From CAYUIS01 sp964444825 (GTDB lineage: Bacteria > Chloroflexota > Anaerolineae > B4-G1), in the NCBI GenBank assembly GCA_964444825.1, contig CAYUIS010000115.1, positions 1 through 16,951 of the forward strand: DNA of 16,951 nt, in the 5' to 3' direction. This document shows positions 1 through 6,937 of this stretch, piece after piece; position 1 is the stretch's first letter, and every line of letters begins with the position of its first letter. The translations under genes were made by a program, and so were the position numbers. The notes beneath the pieces are model-generated. The model was given only the letters and a program-made list of their open reading frames with translations. It was not told the origin of the DNA and made no database searches.

Positions 1-65
1 GAGCACTTGACCGACTTGCTGGCGTTGCCTATCATCTCAGATCTGAGCTAGTAGAGACTTGACCG

Positions 66-980
66 ATGTGGGATACAGCTCTATCCACGATGTGGGCCAT
101 CGGGCGCTTTGACAAGCTATCCGACTTTTTCTTGGCGGCCCAACAACTCGGGTTTGGAAAATTCGAACTTAATCACCAGGTCAGCGCCCAGATGTTGCAC
201 GGGCTCGATTTGAGCGGCTACCGCATCGACAGCATCCACGAACCCTGTCCAACGCAAGTCTCGACCAGCACCCTGAAAGCGCGGGATTGGCTCATCTCCT
301 CGCTCGACAAAGACCGCCGCCAGCAGGGAGTGTGCGCCATCCAACGCAGCATAGACCTGGCCCAGGAGCTCGGTGCGGGCGTGATCGTGGTTCATCCTGG
401 AAGAGTGAGCGTGGACTCGCAAATGGAGAACGATCTGTGGGACTTGTTCAAAGCAGAACAGGCACAAGCGCCCAAATACAACGAGGTGAAAGAACGATTG
501 GTCACTGCCCGGGCCGCACAGGCAAAGGCTAACCTGGATGCCGTGGAGCGGAGCATCATAGAACTGGCCGAGTATGCCGGTCGGGCCGGCGTCCGCCTAG
601 GACTGGAGAATCGGTACCACTACCTGGATATTCCGCTCCTCGACGAGATGGGGGCATTGCTGGAATCTATAGACGACGAGCGCGTCGGCTTTTGGTACGA
701 CGTGGGGCACGCCCAAACCCTAGACAATTTGGGTTTCGATTCGCATGAGGAATGGCTGCGACGGTATGCGGATCGGATGGTCGGTGTACACCTTCACGAT
801 ATCAAGGGGATCAGGGATCACCATGCCGCCGGACTGGGAGAGATAGATTGGGATATGATCGGTCCCTACATCCCCGATGACATTGTCCGCACCTGCGAGT
901 TTCGGAGCCAGAACACGCCGGAGCAAGTCACGACCGCTATGCAGTTTCTGGCCGACAAGGGTTATGTGAAACAGATCTAG
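66..980 (+). CDS. Sugar phosphate isomerase/epimerase-like TIM-barrel protein
   Basis: The 304-residue product matches the xylose-isomerase-like TIM barrel (AP endonuclease 2) family, whose members isomerise or epimerise sugars or cleave abasic DNA using divalent metals. Likely metal ligands are visible in the usual order: His110 in VIVVHPG, Glu181 in LGLENR, Asp212 and His215 in WYDVGHA, His242/His244 in VHLHD, and Glu278 in TCEFR. The length is normal for the family and there is no signal peptide, so it should be cytoplasmic. An in-frame stop lies three bases before this ATG. A second in-frame ATG at 90 (MWAIGRFD) is equally possible; neither has a strong Shine-Dalgarno. The substrate cannot be read from the sequence. 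It is the only obviously metabolic gene here and is separated from the next gene by about 660 bases, so it probably belongs with genes to the left of the window. Confidence 0.85.
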   Translation: MWDTALSTMWAIGRFDKLSDFFLAAQQLGFGKFELNHQVSAQMLHGLDLSGYRIDSIHEPCPTQVSTSTLKARDWLISSLDKDRRQQGVCAIQRSIDLAQELGAGVIVVHPGRVSVDSQMENDLWDLFKAEQAQAPKYNEVKERLVTARAAQAKANLDAVERSIIELAEYAGRAGVRLGLENRYHYLDIPLLDEMGALLESIDDERVGFWYDVGHAQTLDNLGFDSHEEWLRRYADRMVGVHLHDIKGIRDHHAAGLGEIDWDMIGPYIPDDIVRTCEFRSQNTPEQVTTAMQFLADKGYVKQI

Positions 981-992
981 CATCTGGACTGG

Positions 993-1014
993 ACCAGTGC
1001 ACCCATCCACTGGT
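993..1014 (+). terminator. Stem-loop just after the TIM-barrel gene
   Basis: A 7-bp stem (accagtg / cactggt, 8-base loop) starts 12 bases after the stop codon. There is no T tract, so an intrinsic terminator is only a possibility. Its right arm is also part of a 13-base inverted repeat shared with 1397-1409. Confidence 0.3.
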
Positions 1015-1454
1015 TCATCAGCAGATCAGGCAACCCAGAGTTGTCGCCGCAATATGCGGTTGGGTATTGCACACGGGGCGCTCGCCGAGTTGGGCAAGAC
1101 CTTGGCAGTAACGTCCACAATACCCCAGACGGCAAAATCGTGGTAAAATACGTCCGTCCGGAACGATGTGAGGACCTAAGCAACGCGACCAAGGAACGAT
1201 CCTGGCACCCTATCTGGACCGGTGATCGCCTTCTCATTGCCGACCTGGGGGCAGATTGGCACCTTCATCCAACTCGACGAAGACCGCATCGTCCGGTTTT
1301 TCAAAACACACCGCGCAATCGACCATCAGCGCTAGTGCGCGTCTGTCACGCCTTCACAATCACTCCATAGTCCGCCGCTCCAGGACCAGGTCAATGGATG
1401 AACCAGTGGGCCGGCACGCCGCCACCCCGCCGGGTGCATATCAGGCATGGCTTG

Positions 1455-1508
1455 GCCTTTTCTGCTCCCAGTCCCCGTCCCGCCTTTTCTGCTCCCAGTC
1501 CCCGTCCC
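1455..1508. repeat. Two-copy 27-bp tandem duplication
   Basis: Units 1455-1481 and 1482-1508 are identical; each starts gccttttctg and ends ccccgtccc. The second unit's end pairs with the following ggggac to form a 6-bp hairpin at 1498-1514 (gtcccc / ggggac). It lies upstream of the beta-helix gene in non-coding DNA. Confidence 0.9.
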
Positions 1509-1544
1509 GGGGACGCCAATGCCGGGTCAAGAAACACTTCAGAC

Positions 1545-1584
1545 GCCTCCGAGGACGGAGGCTTCGAGCCATTTTTAGGGCTCG
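1545..1584. promoter_or_regulatory. Two adjacent stem-loops in the 5' region of the beta-helix gene
   Basis: Stem-loop one is gcctcc / ggaggc with a 6-base loop at 1545-1562. Stem-loop two is cgagcc / ggctcg with the loop atttttag at 1565-1584. They sit 60-100 bases ahead of the start codon at 1645 and could be a leader structure or an upstream terminator. The function is inferred only from position. Confidence 0.35.
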
Positions 1585-1644
1585 CCCCGCCGTGCGCTCG
1601 CCTGCGCTCAGACAAGCTATACATATCGCAACAGGAGGTACTCG

Positions 1645-4626
1645 ATGTCCAAAAGGTCCATGGAGAGATGGGTTGAACTCTTTCTCAGCAGAGGTCGCGG
1701 TCGGATCCTGGTCGTTTTCCTTATCGCCGGCCTGGGGATAGGGGTCGGGAGCTGGGTCCTGGCGGCCCCACCGCCGATGGCCCCTCAGCTCGCCATCTGC
1801 ACCGTCAACACCCTCGGCACCGGCTCCCACCCCACCATCCAGGACGCGGTGAGCGACCCGGCTTGCACCCTCGTCAACGTCGCGTGGGGCACCTACGTGG
1901 AGAACGTCGTCATCACCCGCAACGTGATCATCCGTGGCGCCGGCCCGACCGGCCCGGCAAGCACAATCATCGACGGTGACTTGAATGACCAGGTGTTCTC
2001 CATCGAGAGCGTGAGTGCCACTGTGGGTCTCGCCTCACTGTGCGTCACACAGGGCCACAACGGTGCCAACGAGTACGGCGGCGGCATCTTCAATCAAGGC
2101 ACGCTGGCCCTCTACGACGTGATGATCGTGGACAACCACGCGCCTGATACACGTGGGGGAGGCATTTACAATGCCGGCGTGCTGACCCTCACCAGCTCTG
2201 TCGTGGATTTCAACTGGGCTTCCAGTGGTGGCGGCATCTACAACGACAGCTCAGCCACGGCGACCATCGTTGATTCCCAGATCTCGGGGCACGGAGACAC
2301 TTGGTCCGGAGGCGGAATCTACTCGTGCGGCACCTTGACCATCATCGGCAGCGAGGTCAGAAACAACAGCTCTGCCGATAGGTTTGGTTTTCAGGGAACG
2401 GGCGGCGGCATCCGCGTGGCCGGTGGCCGCGCGACCATCGAGGACAGCATCATTCACTCGAATTACTCCGACACGGGGGCAGGTATCTACATCGGCGGGG
2501 AAGCGACGATCGAAAACAGCCATATCCTCTCCAACACGGCCGGTGGCATAAATGCCGAGCCTCACTGCTGCCTTGGTCGCGGCGGCGGTATCCTCATCGG
2601 GGCTTCTGGTCAACTGACGCTCACCCACAGCACGGTACGGAACAACCGCTCCACCGGCTACTGGTCCAACCAGTACGGCGATGGCGGCGGCGTCTACCTG
2701 ATGGATGGAGCACAGTTGATCATGGTCGACACGGACGTGATCAGCAACACGACCGATGGTATCGCCGTGAGCACGATCGGCATATACACCGATACCACCA
2801 ACGTCGAGATCTATGCCAGCACCGTCGGCGACAACGACCGCGACGGCATACTCGCCGGCAAGTCGAACGACGTCCTGTACATCCGGAACTCGCAGATCAG
2901 CGACAACGGCGAGAGTGGGATCTATAGCAACGGCCCGCTGACGTTGATCCAGAGCCTCGTCAGCAACAACGGGTTCGGCGGCATCGACGGGAGCAACACA
3001 GTCGTCAGGTACAGCACGATTCGCGACAACGTCCGGAATTCTGGCGCCCCCGTGCAGAACACGGGCGGCGGCATCCACACCGATGGCTACTTGAAGGTGA
3101 TCTTTAGCACCGTGAGCGGCAACACCAGCGGCGCCTGTGGCGGCGGCATCTCTGCGGATCTGGCAGGGACAGTAGAGGTCCGCAGCAGCACCGTCAACGG
3201 CAACACGTCGGGCACGGACGGTGGCGGTATCTGCATCGATCGGTTCAGTTATCTGACGATGGTCAATTCGACGGTCAGCGGCAACACGGCCGATGGAGAT
3301 GGCGGCGGCGTAGCCCTGCTGGGCGACGCGTCTACGGCCAGCCTCGACAGCGTCACCATCGCCGACAACACCGCCGATCAGGAGAACGACGGCACCGGCG
3401 ACGGGGGCGGCATGTATCGTGCCAGCTCGACGGGCGCGTTCTCCGTCACGAACAGCATCGTTGCCACCAATCTGGACGCCAGCCAGTTAGCCGTATCAAA
3501 AGACCCTGACTGCCACGGCGATTTCTACGCAAGCGGGCTAAACCTCATCGGTGCATATGACGGCTCTCATTGCACCGGCTTCGGGTGGGCATTGCAGCTC
3601 ACAGGGTCAGAGAACGCCCCCCTCGACCCCTTACTCTCTCCTCTGGCCGACAACGGCGGCCCCGCCCTGACCCACGCCCCTGATCCCGCCAGCCCGGCCG
3701 TGGATTACGAGTTTATCGCCTCGTGCCCAGATGTCGACCAGCGCGGGGTAGATCGCCCGCAGGGTGCCTACTGTGATCTCGGCGCCGTGGAGATCGGCAC
3801 CTGCCCGGCGCCGGTTCCCTGCACCCTGAGCATCGCGCGGGATGGGAACGACCTGACGCTATCCTGGACCGAGAGCGACGACAACCGAGAATACGTGTTC
3901 TACCGCACCACCGATCCATTTGATCCGTCTGCCAACCTCATCACCATGACCACCCCCTTCCTCAACTACACGGACTATGGCGCGGTCGGCGATCCGCAGA
4001 TGAACTACTTTTACCGCGTGGCAGGAGAAAACGCCTGCGGCGAGCGCTCTGACCTCTCCAACAAGGTGGGCGAGTTCGACTTTGGCATCACGCCCGGCGT
4101 AAAGCGAATCAGGCTCACCATGATCGCGCTCCCACTCGAGGGGGCCGATCTGCCCACCACCGCCGACGGGGTCGCCGAATACATCGACCCCGAGGGCAGC
4201 ATCCGGGCCGTCGCCAAATGGCGGCCGCAGACGCGGAGCTGGATGGTCCGCCGGGTGGGCGCTCCTTTTGGCACGCCCGACTTCCCCGTCGCGCCCGGCG
4301 ACACGCTCTTTGTCGGCGCGGACAGCGCCGCCCCCGAGTCCTTCGCCTGGGTGGGGGACGTGCCCCCACGACGCGCCATCACCCACACCCTCTACGCCAA
4401 CGGGGTCAATTTCGTCATGGTGCCCCTCGCCCGGAGCGGCCACTATGTGCCCACCGCCCTCGGCCTGGCCGACGACATCGGCGGCGTGACCGCGGTCGCC
4501 CGCTGGAACCAGAATACCCAGCGGTGGGTCATCCGCACCGCCTCGGTTGGGACCAACTTTGACGTCTACCCCGGCTATCCCTATGCCGTCCTCACCGACA
4601 ATTCGGCCCCGCCATCCTGGCCGTAG
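1645..4626 (+). CDS. Secreted right-handed beta-helix protein with choice-of-anchor Q-like, FN3-like and duplicated C-terminal modules
   Basis: The start is well supported by AGGAGGT five bases before the ATG. Residues 20-41 form a hydrophobic signal segment ending WVLAAPP, so the 993-residue product should be exported. Residues about 50-600 are parallel beta-helix: the GGG(I/V/M) turn motif recurs twelve times with N/S-rich rungs (for example TVSGNT, SQISDN), as in Pmp-like and pectate-lyase-type surface proteins. Residues about 650-717 (SPAVDYE, then CPDVDQRGVDRPQGAYCDLG) resemble the choice-of-anchor Q region known from such proteins. An FN3-like domain follows at about 725-810. The C-terminus, about 822-993, is a twice-repeated module of 75-85 residues (see findings). 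No catalytic motif is visible; adhesion or polysaccharide binding is an inference. Unlike four other proteins in the window it lacks the VYLPLV tail. It shares orientation with the next gene, 198 bases away. Confidence 0.88.
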   Translation: MSKRSMERWVELFLSRGRGRILVVFLIAGLGIGVGSWVLAAPPPMAPQLAICTVNTLGTGSHPTIQDAVSDPACTLVNVAWGTYVENVVITRNVIIRGAGPTGPASTIIDGDLNDQVFSIESVSATVGLASLCVTQGHNGANEYGGGIFNQGTLALYDVMIVDNHAPDTRGGGIYNAGVLTLTSSVVDFNWASSGGGIYNDSSATATIVDSQISGHGDTWSGGGIYSCGTLTIIGSEVRNNSSADRFGFQGTGGGIRVAGGRATIEDSIIHSNYSDTGAGIYIGGEATIENSHILSNTAGGINAEPHCCLGRGGGILIGASGQLTLTHSTVRNNRSTGYWSNQYGDGGGVYLMDGAQLIMVDTDVISNTTDGIAVSTIGIYTDTTNVEIYASTVGDNDRDGILAGKSNDVLYIRNSQISDNGESGIYSNGPLTLIQSLVSNNGFGGIDGSNTVVRYSTIRDNVRNSGAPVQNTGGGIHTDGYLKVIFSTVSGNTSGACGGGISADLAGTVEVRSSTVNGNTSGTDGGGICIDRFSYLTMVNSTVSGNTADGDGGGVALLGDASTASLDSVTIADNTADQENDGTGDGGGMYRASSTGAFSVTNSIVATNLDASQLAVSKDPDCHGDFYASGLNLIGAYDGSHCTGFGWALQLTGSENAPLDPLLSPLADNGGPALTHAPDPASPAVDYEFIASCPDVDQRGVDRPQGAYCDLGAVEIGTCPAPVPCTLSIARDGNDLTLSWTESDDNREYVFYRTTDPFDPSANLITMTTPFLNYTDYGAVGDPQMNYFYRVAGENACGERSDLSNKVGEFDFGITPGVKRIRLTMIALPLEGADLPTTADGVAEYIDPEGSIRAVAKWRPQTRSWMVRRVGAPFGTPDFPVAPGDTLFVGADSAAPESFAWVGDVPPRRAITHTLYANGVNFVMVPLARSGHYVPTALGLADDIGGVTAVARWNQNTQRWVIRTASVGTNFDVYPGYPYAVLTDNSAPPSWP

Positions 4627-4687
4627 CTGACCCGCACCTGGAGGACACGCAGATGACAGTCAGTTTTCACAGGGTTTTGCTCAAGCC

Positions 4688-4730
4688 GGATCGCCAGATC
4701 CGGCGGTCTCGGGTCGGGATCTGGCGATCC
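4688..4730. repeat. 14-bp perfect inverted repeat after the beta-helix gene
   Basis: Arms ggatcgccagatcc (4688-4701) and ggatctggcgatcc (4717-4730) pair perfectly around a 15-base loop. It starts about 60 bases after the stop at 4626. No T tract follows, so it is either a Rho-independent-like mRNA 3' structure or an intergenic repeat element. Confidence 0.85.
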
Positions 4731-4769
4731 CTTTCGAGCAACAGTAAAGACCCTCGAGAAGTCGCTCTA

Positions 4770-4787
4770 GCCCCCGTCCTCGGGGGC
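4770..4787. terminator. GC-rich 7-bp hairpin
   Basis: gcccccg / cgggggc with the tetraloop tcct, between the beta-helix gene and the DNRLRE gene, 38 bases ahead of the latter's start. There is no U tract; it could be a terminator or a 5' leader hairpin of the downstream gene. Confidence 0.4.
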
Positions 4788-4824
4788 GGCATATCACAAC
4801 CCACGACAGGAGAGGAGAACTGAT

Positions 4825-5628
4825 ATGAGGACGAACAGACGAGACGCACGCCAGATTGGTTCAATCTTGAAGATTGAACCAATCTTAACCGTGCTGATGG
4901 GAATGATGATTATGGTCCTGCTCACCACGGGCGGCACCTCCCTGGCACACGACCTCCCCGCCGCCCCCGCCGATGCCGTGACCCTCCCCGCCGTCCAGGA
5001 TACCTACACCGACCTCAACTTTCCCTCCACCAACTTTGACGGAGGGCTGCTCAGCGTCTCCAACTCGCTCGGCGCTCCCGGCGACCCCGACATCGCCACC
5101 AAGCTCACCTTCCTCGAGTTCGATCTCAGCGGAGTCACCTTTGAGATCAAGGGCGCTACCCTCAGCCTGGCCACCCTCACCTGTGGTCGCCTGCTGCCCG
5201 TGGACGAGGTCGACGTCGCCGTCTATGGCGTGGACAACGACCCGGCCAACGACTGGGCGGAGGACACCCTGACCTGGGACACCCAGCCGCCCACGCCCGG
5301 TTCCTTGCTGGTCGGCTCCTTGCTGATCCAGTTGGACGCGGGCACGATCTCGGCCGACACCTCGGCCCGCTACGAGTGGACCGACCCGGGCCTGGGCGCG
5401 CTCTCGGCCTGGCTGGAGTCCCAGCGCAACGCCAACGACGGCAGCGCCACGCTGGTGCTGGCCATCGAGAACTCGGACCAGCCTGGCCTGGCCGACGTCT
5501 TTTTCGAGGACAGCGAGGAGACCGGGTCGGCCTATCCCTGTCCCGATTCCGCCGGCCCGCCCTCGTTGGAGGTGGTTTCCTACGTGACCCGGTTCGTCTA
5601 CCTGCCGGTCGTGATCCGGTCGGGGTAG
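4825..5628 (+). CDS. Secreted DNRLRE/CBM96-like protein with VYLPVV tail
   Basis: The ATG follows a strong purine-rich RBS (aggagaggag, 5-6 bases upstream). Residues about 21-42 (ILTVLMGMMIMVLL to SLAHD) are a signal-peptide hydrophobic core with a likely cleavage near SLA-HD. The mature part begins LPAVQDTYTDLNFPSTNF, the hallmark opening of DNRLRE/CBM96-type beta-sandwich domains (QDTYxD...TNF), followed by LTFLEFDLSG and WAEDTLTWDTQP, also typical. The family binds polysaccharides or acts as a structural module. At 267 residues this is essentially one domain plus the tail FVYLPVVIRSG, shared with other proteins here. Oddity: residues 10-21 (QIGSILKIEPIL) are encoded by a 33-bp perfect palindrome whose sister copy lies 14 bases past the stop, making an unusual signal-peptide n-region. 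No enzyme motif is seen; function beyond surface binding is not known. Confidence 0.85.
   Translation: MRTNRRDARQIGSILKIEPILTVLMGMMIMVLLTTGGTSLAHDLPAAPADAVTLPAVQDTYTDLNFPSTNFDGGLLSVSNSLGAPGDPDIATKLTFLEFDLSGVTFEIKGATLSLATLTCGRLLPVDEVDVAVYGVDNDPANDWAEDTLTWDTQPPTPGSLLVGSLLIQLDAGTISADTSARYEWTDPGLGALSAWLESQRNANDGSATLVLAIENSDQPGLADVFFEDSEETGSAYPCPDSAGPPSLEVVSYVTRFVYLPVVIRSG
4853..4885. repeat. 33-bp palindromic repeat, copy 1, inside the signal peptide codons
   Basis: Arms agattggttcaatctt (4853-4868) and aagattgaaccaatct (4870-4885) are perfect reverse complements around a single G. The element is 33 bases, a multiple of three, and is read through in frame in the DNRLRE gene. Copy 2 lies at 5642-5674. 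Confidence 0.95.
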
Positions 5629-5641
5629 TAACAAGATTGGC

Positions 5642-5674
5642 AGATTGGTCCAATCTTAAAGATTGGACCAATCT
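5642..5674. repeat. 33-bp palindromic repeat, copy 2, after the DNRLRE gene
   Basis: Arms agattggtccaatctt (5642-5657) and aagattggaccaatct (5659-5674) pair perfectly around a single A. It matches copy 1 in length and layout. The only arm difference (t to c on the left, a to g on the right) keeps the pairing. It starts 14 bases after the stop codon and may also serve as a 3' hairpin. Confidence 0.95.
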
Positions 5675-5687
5675 CTGTCCCGAGTTG

Positions 5688-5706
5688 GTCGGATTGGCAA
5701 TCCGAC
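5688..5706. repeat. 9-bp palindrome in the convergent junction
   Basis: gtcggattg / caatccgac around one G. It shares the ggattgg core with the 33-bp palindromes 14 bases to its left and may be a diverged short relative or a separate terminator stem. Confidence 0.7.
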
Positions 5707-5793
5707 ATCACGCTGAGCCAGAAGGCTACGGGAGGGGTGATCGTTCGAAGACAACAACGAATCCTGAGGATTTACCGAATCTGCCTCGATCCA

Positions 5794-5826
5794 GGTGCGT
5801 TGCACCAAAACCAGGTGCAACGCACC
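5794..5826. terminator. 13-bp hairpin between convergent genes
   Basis: Arms ggtgcgttgcacc (5794-5806) and ggtgcaacgcacc (5814-5826) pair perfectly around a 7-base loop (aaaacca). It lies 9 bases beyond the stop of the minus-strand BNR/DUF11 remnant, in the junction with the plus-strand DNRLRE gene, so it could stop transcription from both sides. The rest of 5629-5834 shows no gene. Confidence 0.6.
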
Positions 5827-5834
5827 GGTCCCTG

Positions 5835-6905
5835 TTACGAACTCCTCATTACCAGCGGCAGATAGACCTTGGGTCCGATGACGGTCACCACCGCCTCGCT
5901 GCCCACTGCGCTGAAGCCCCCGTCGGCGCTGACCCGGTAGTCGTCGTTGACGAGCGTCGCCGTGGCGGTGACGACAAACTGCACACCAGCCATCCCACCA
6001 TCCCCGACCAGGCTGGGGATCTGCCACTGCACAATCTCGCCCGGCAAGAGCAGCGTCCCCGCACCCGCGTCGATAAAGTGCGCGCCGCTGGGCAGCGTAT
6101 CGGTGATGATCAGGTTGGTCGCCGCTACCACGCCGTCGTTCACCACCGTCAAGGTGTAGGTGATCGGCTCGCCCACGTCGGCGCTCGCCGGACCGTCCTT
6201 GCCGATGCTCAATACCGGCTCATCGACAGCCGTCACGACCGGAACGGCGCCCACCGCGCTGACGCCCCCGTCGGCGCTGACCCGGTAGTCGGCGTTGACA
6301 AGCGTCGCCGTGGCCGTGACGACGAACTGAACGGTAACCGTTCCGCCACCTCCCGCCAAGCTGGGAACCTCCCACCGCACGATCTCCCCCGGCGGCACCA
6401 GGGTCCCGGGTTCAGCGTCGACATAGCGCGCACCGGCGGGCAGCGCGTCGGTGATCACCAGATTGGTGGCCGCAAGCGATCCGCTGTTCGTGACCGTCAG
6501 CGTGTACGTGATCGGCTCGCCCGCTCTAACGGCGACCGGGCAGTCTTGCCGATGGTCCAGTAGAGCTGGAGAAATAGACGTCGTAGATCCAGTTGCGATA
6601 ATCGGTCCAGACCGCATAGAGACCTCCGCCACCACCCGCCACCAGACCAGGGTGACCCTGGCCGGCGATGCTGGTAGCGTCACTGATCTGGAGATTGGCA
6701 CTCCAGGTGAGCCCGCCGTCTGTAGAGCGGGCAAAGTAGATATCGGCGTCGCCGTTGCCCGCGTCCGACCAGGCAAGGTAGAGATTTCCCCCCTGGTCCA
6801 CGGCTAAGCTGGGGTAGTTTGGCCGTACGAGCCAAGATCACCGTTGACCTGAACACCGCCGCTCCAGGTGAGCCCGCCGCTACGAGCCAGCGAATCGACG
6901 GACTC
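5835..6905 (-). pseudogene. Degraded BNR-repeat / DUF11 surface protein gene with VYLPLV tail
   Basis: Read right to left, three in-order pieces lie in different frames. Piece one, about 6905-6830, reads LARSGGLTWSGGVQVNGD, a BNR/sialidase-type repeat end; its frame stops at 6804-6806. Piece two, about 6831-6565, reads YPSLAVDQGGNLYLAWSD, then ARSTDGGLTW and YAVWTDYRN, clear BNR repeats; its frame stops at 6526-6528. Piece three, about 6530-5835, holds two DUF11-type beta-sandwich repeats (GEPITYTLTV...TDALPAG and GEPITYTLTV...TDTLPSG) and ends KVYLPLVMRSS. Frame changes fall at about 6807-6837 and about 6535-6565. At the second, the BNR repeat is cut short (FSSST) before a TIGKT-like DUF11 start, implying lost sequence. 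There is no start codon or signal peptide: the 5' end is missing, abutting the cyclase gene stop by about 35 bases. An intact relative would be a secreted surface protein. Assembly error is an alternative to real decay. The first ~75 residues of the long open frame are an out-of-frame reading. Confidence 0.75.
5890..6525 (-). repeat. Two DUF11 repeats as a 348-bp tandem duplication
   Basis: Matching segments such as gtgatcggctcgccc (6160 and 6508) and gacccggtag (5931 and 6279) are exactly 348 bases apart, i.e. 116 codons. The two encoded domains share long runs such as TVQFVVTATATLVN versus GVQFVVTATATLVN and DYRVSADGG, pointing to a fairly recent duplication of one Ig-like module. Confidence 0.85.
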
Positions 6906-6937
6906 GCACCCTGCCTGTACGTCTCACACCTTGCGTT

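Larger units (their letters stand above)
981..1632. other. Long non-coding stretch with a possible decayed gene fragment
   Basis: About 650 bases without a convincing intact gene. In one plus frame (about 1180-1335) the reading PGTLSGPVIAFSLPTWGQ, continuing through TFIQLDEDRIVRFFK to a TAG at 1333-1335, looks protein-like. The same frame is broken by stops at 1144 and 1177, and no plausible start or RBS exists, so it may be the 3' end of a dead gene; I do not recognise the family. The 13-base sequence at 1007-1019 (ccactggttcatc) recurs as its reverse complement at 1397-1409. The right part holds a 27-base tandem duplication and stem-loops, listed separately. Other short frames here look random. 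Confidence 0.35.

Noticed and set aside
2251..3078. 275-codon minus-strand open frame
   Set aside because: Mirror of the beta-helix repeats; its Val/Asp/Ala-rich repeats arise from the repeated codons on the other strand.
5376..6563. 395-codon plus-strand open frame across the DNRLRE gene end and the BNR/DUF11 region
   Set aside because: Arg/Asp/His-rich shadow of two genes in other frames; no domain, no RBS, and it crosses the palindromes of the junction.
6565..6776. N-terminal ~75 residues of the 313-codon minus-strand frame that carries the DUF11 repeats
   Set aside because: Out-of-frame reading of the BNR segment; the true frame there gives LAWSDAGNGDADIYFARS, so its ATG at 6776 is not a real start.
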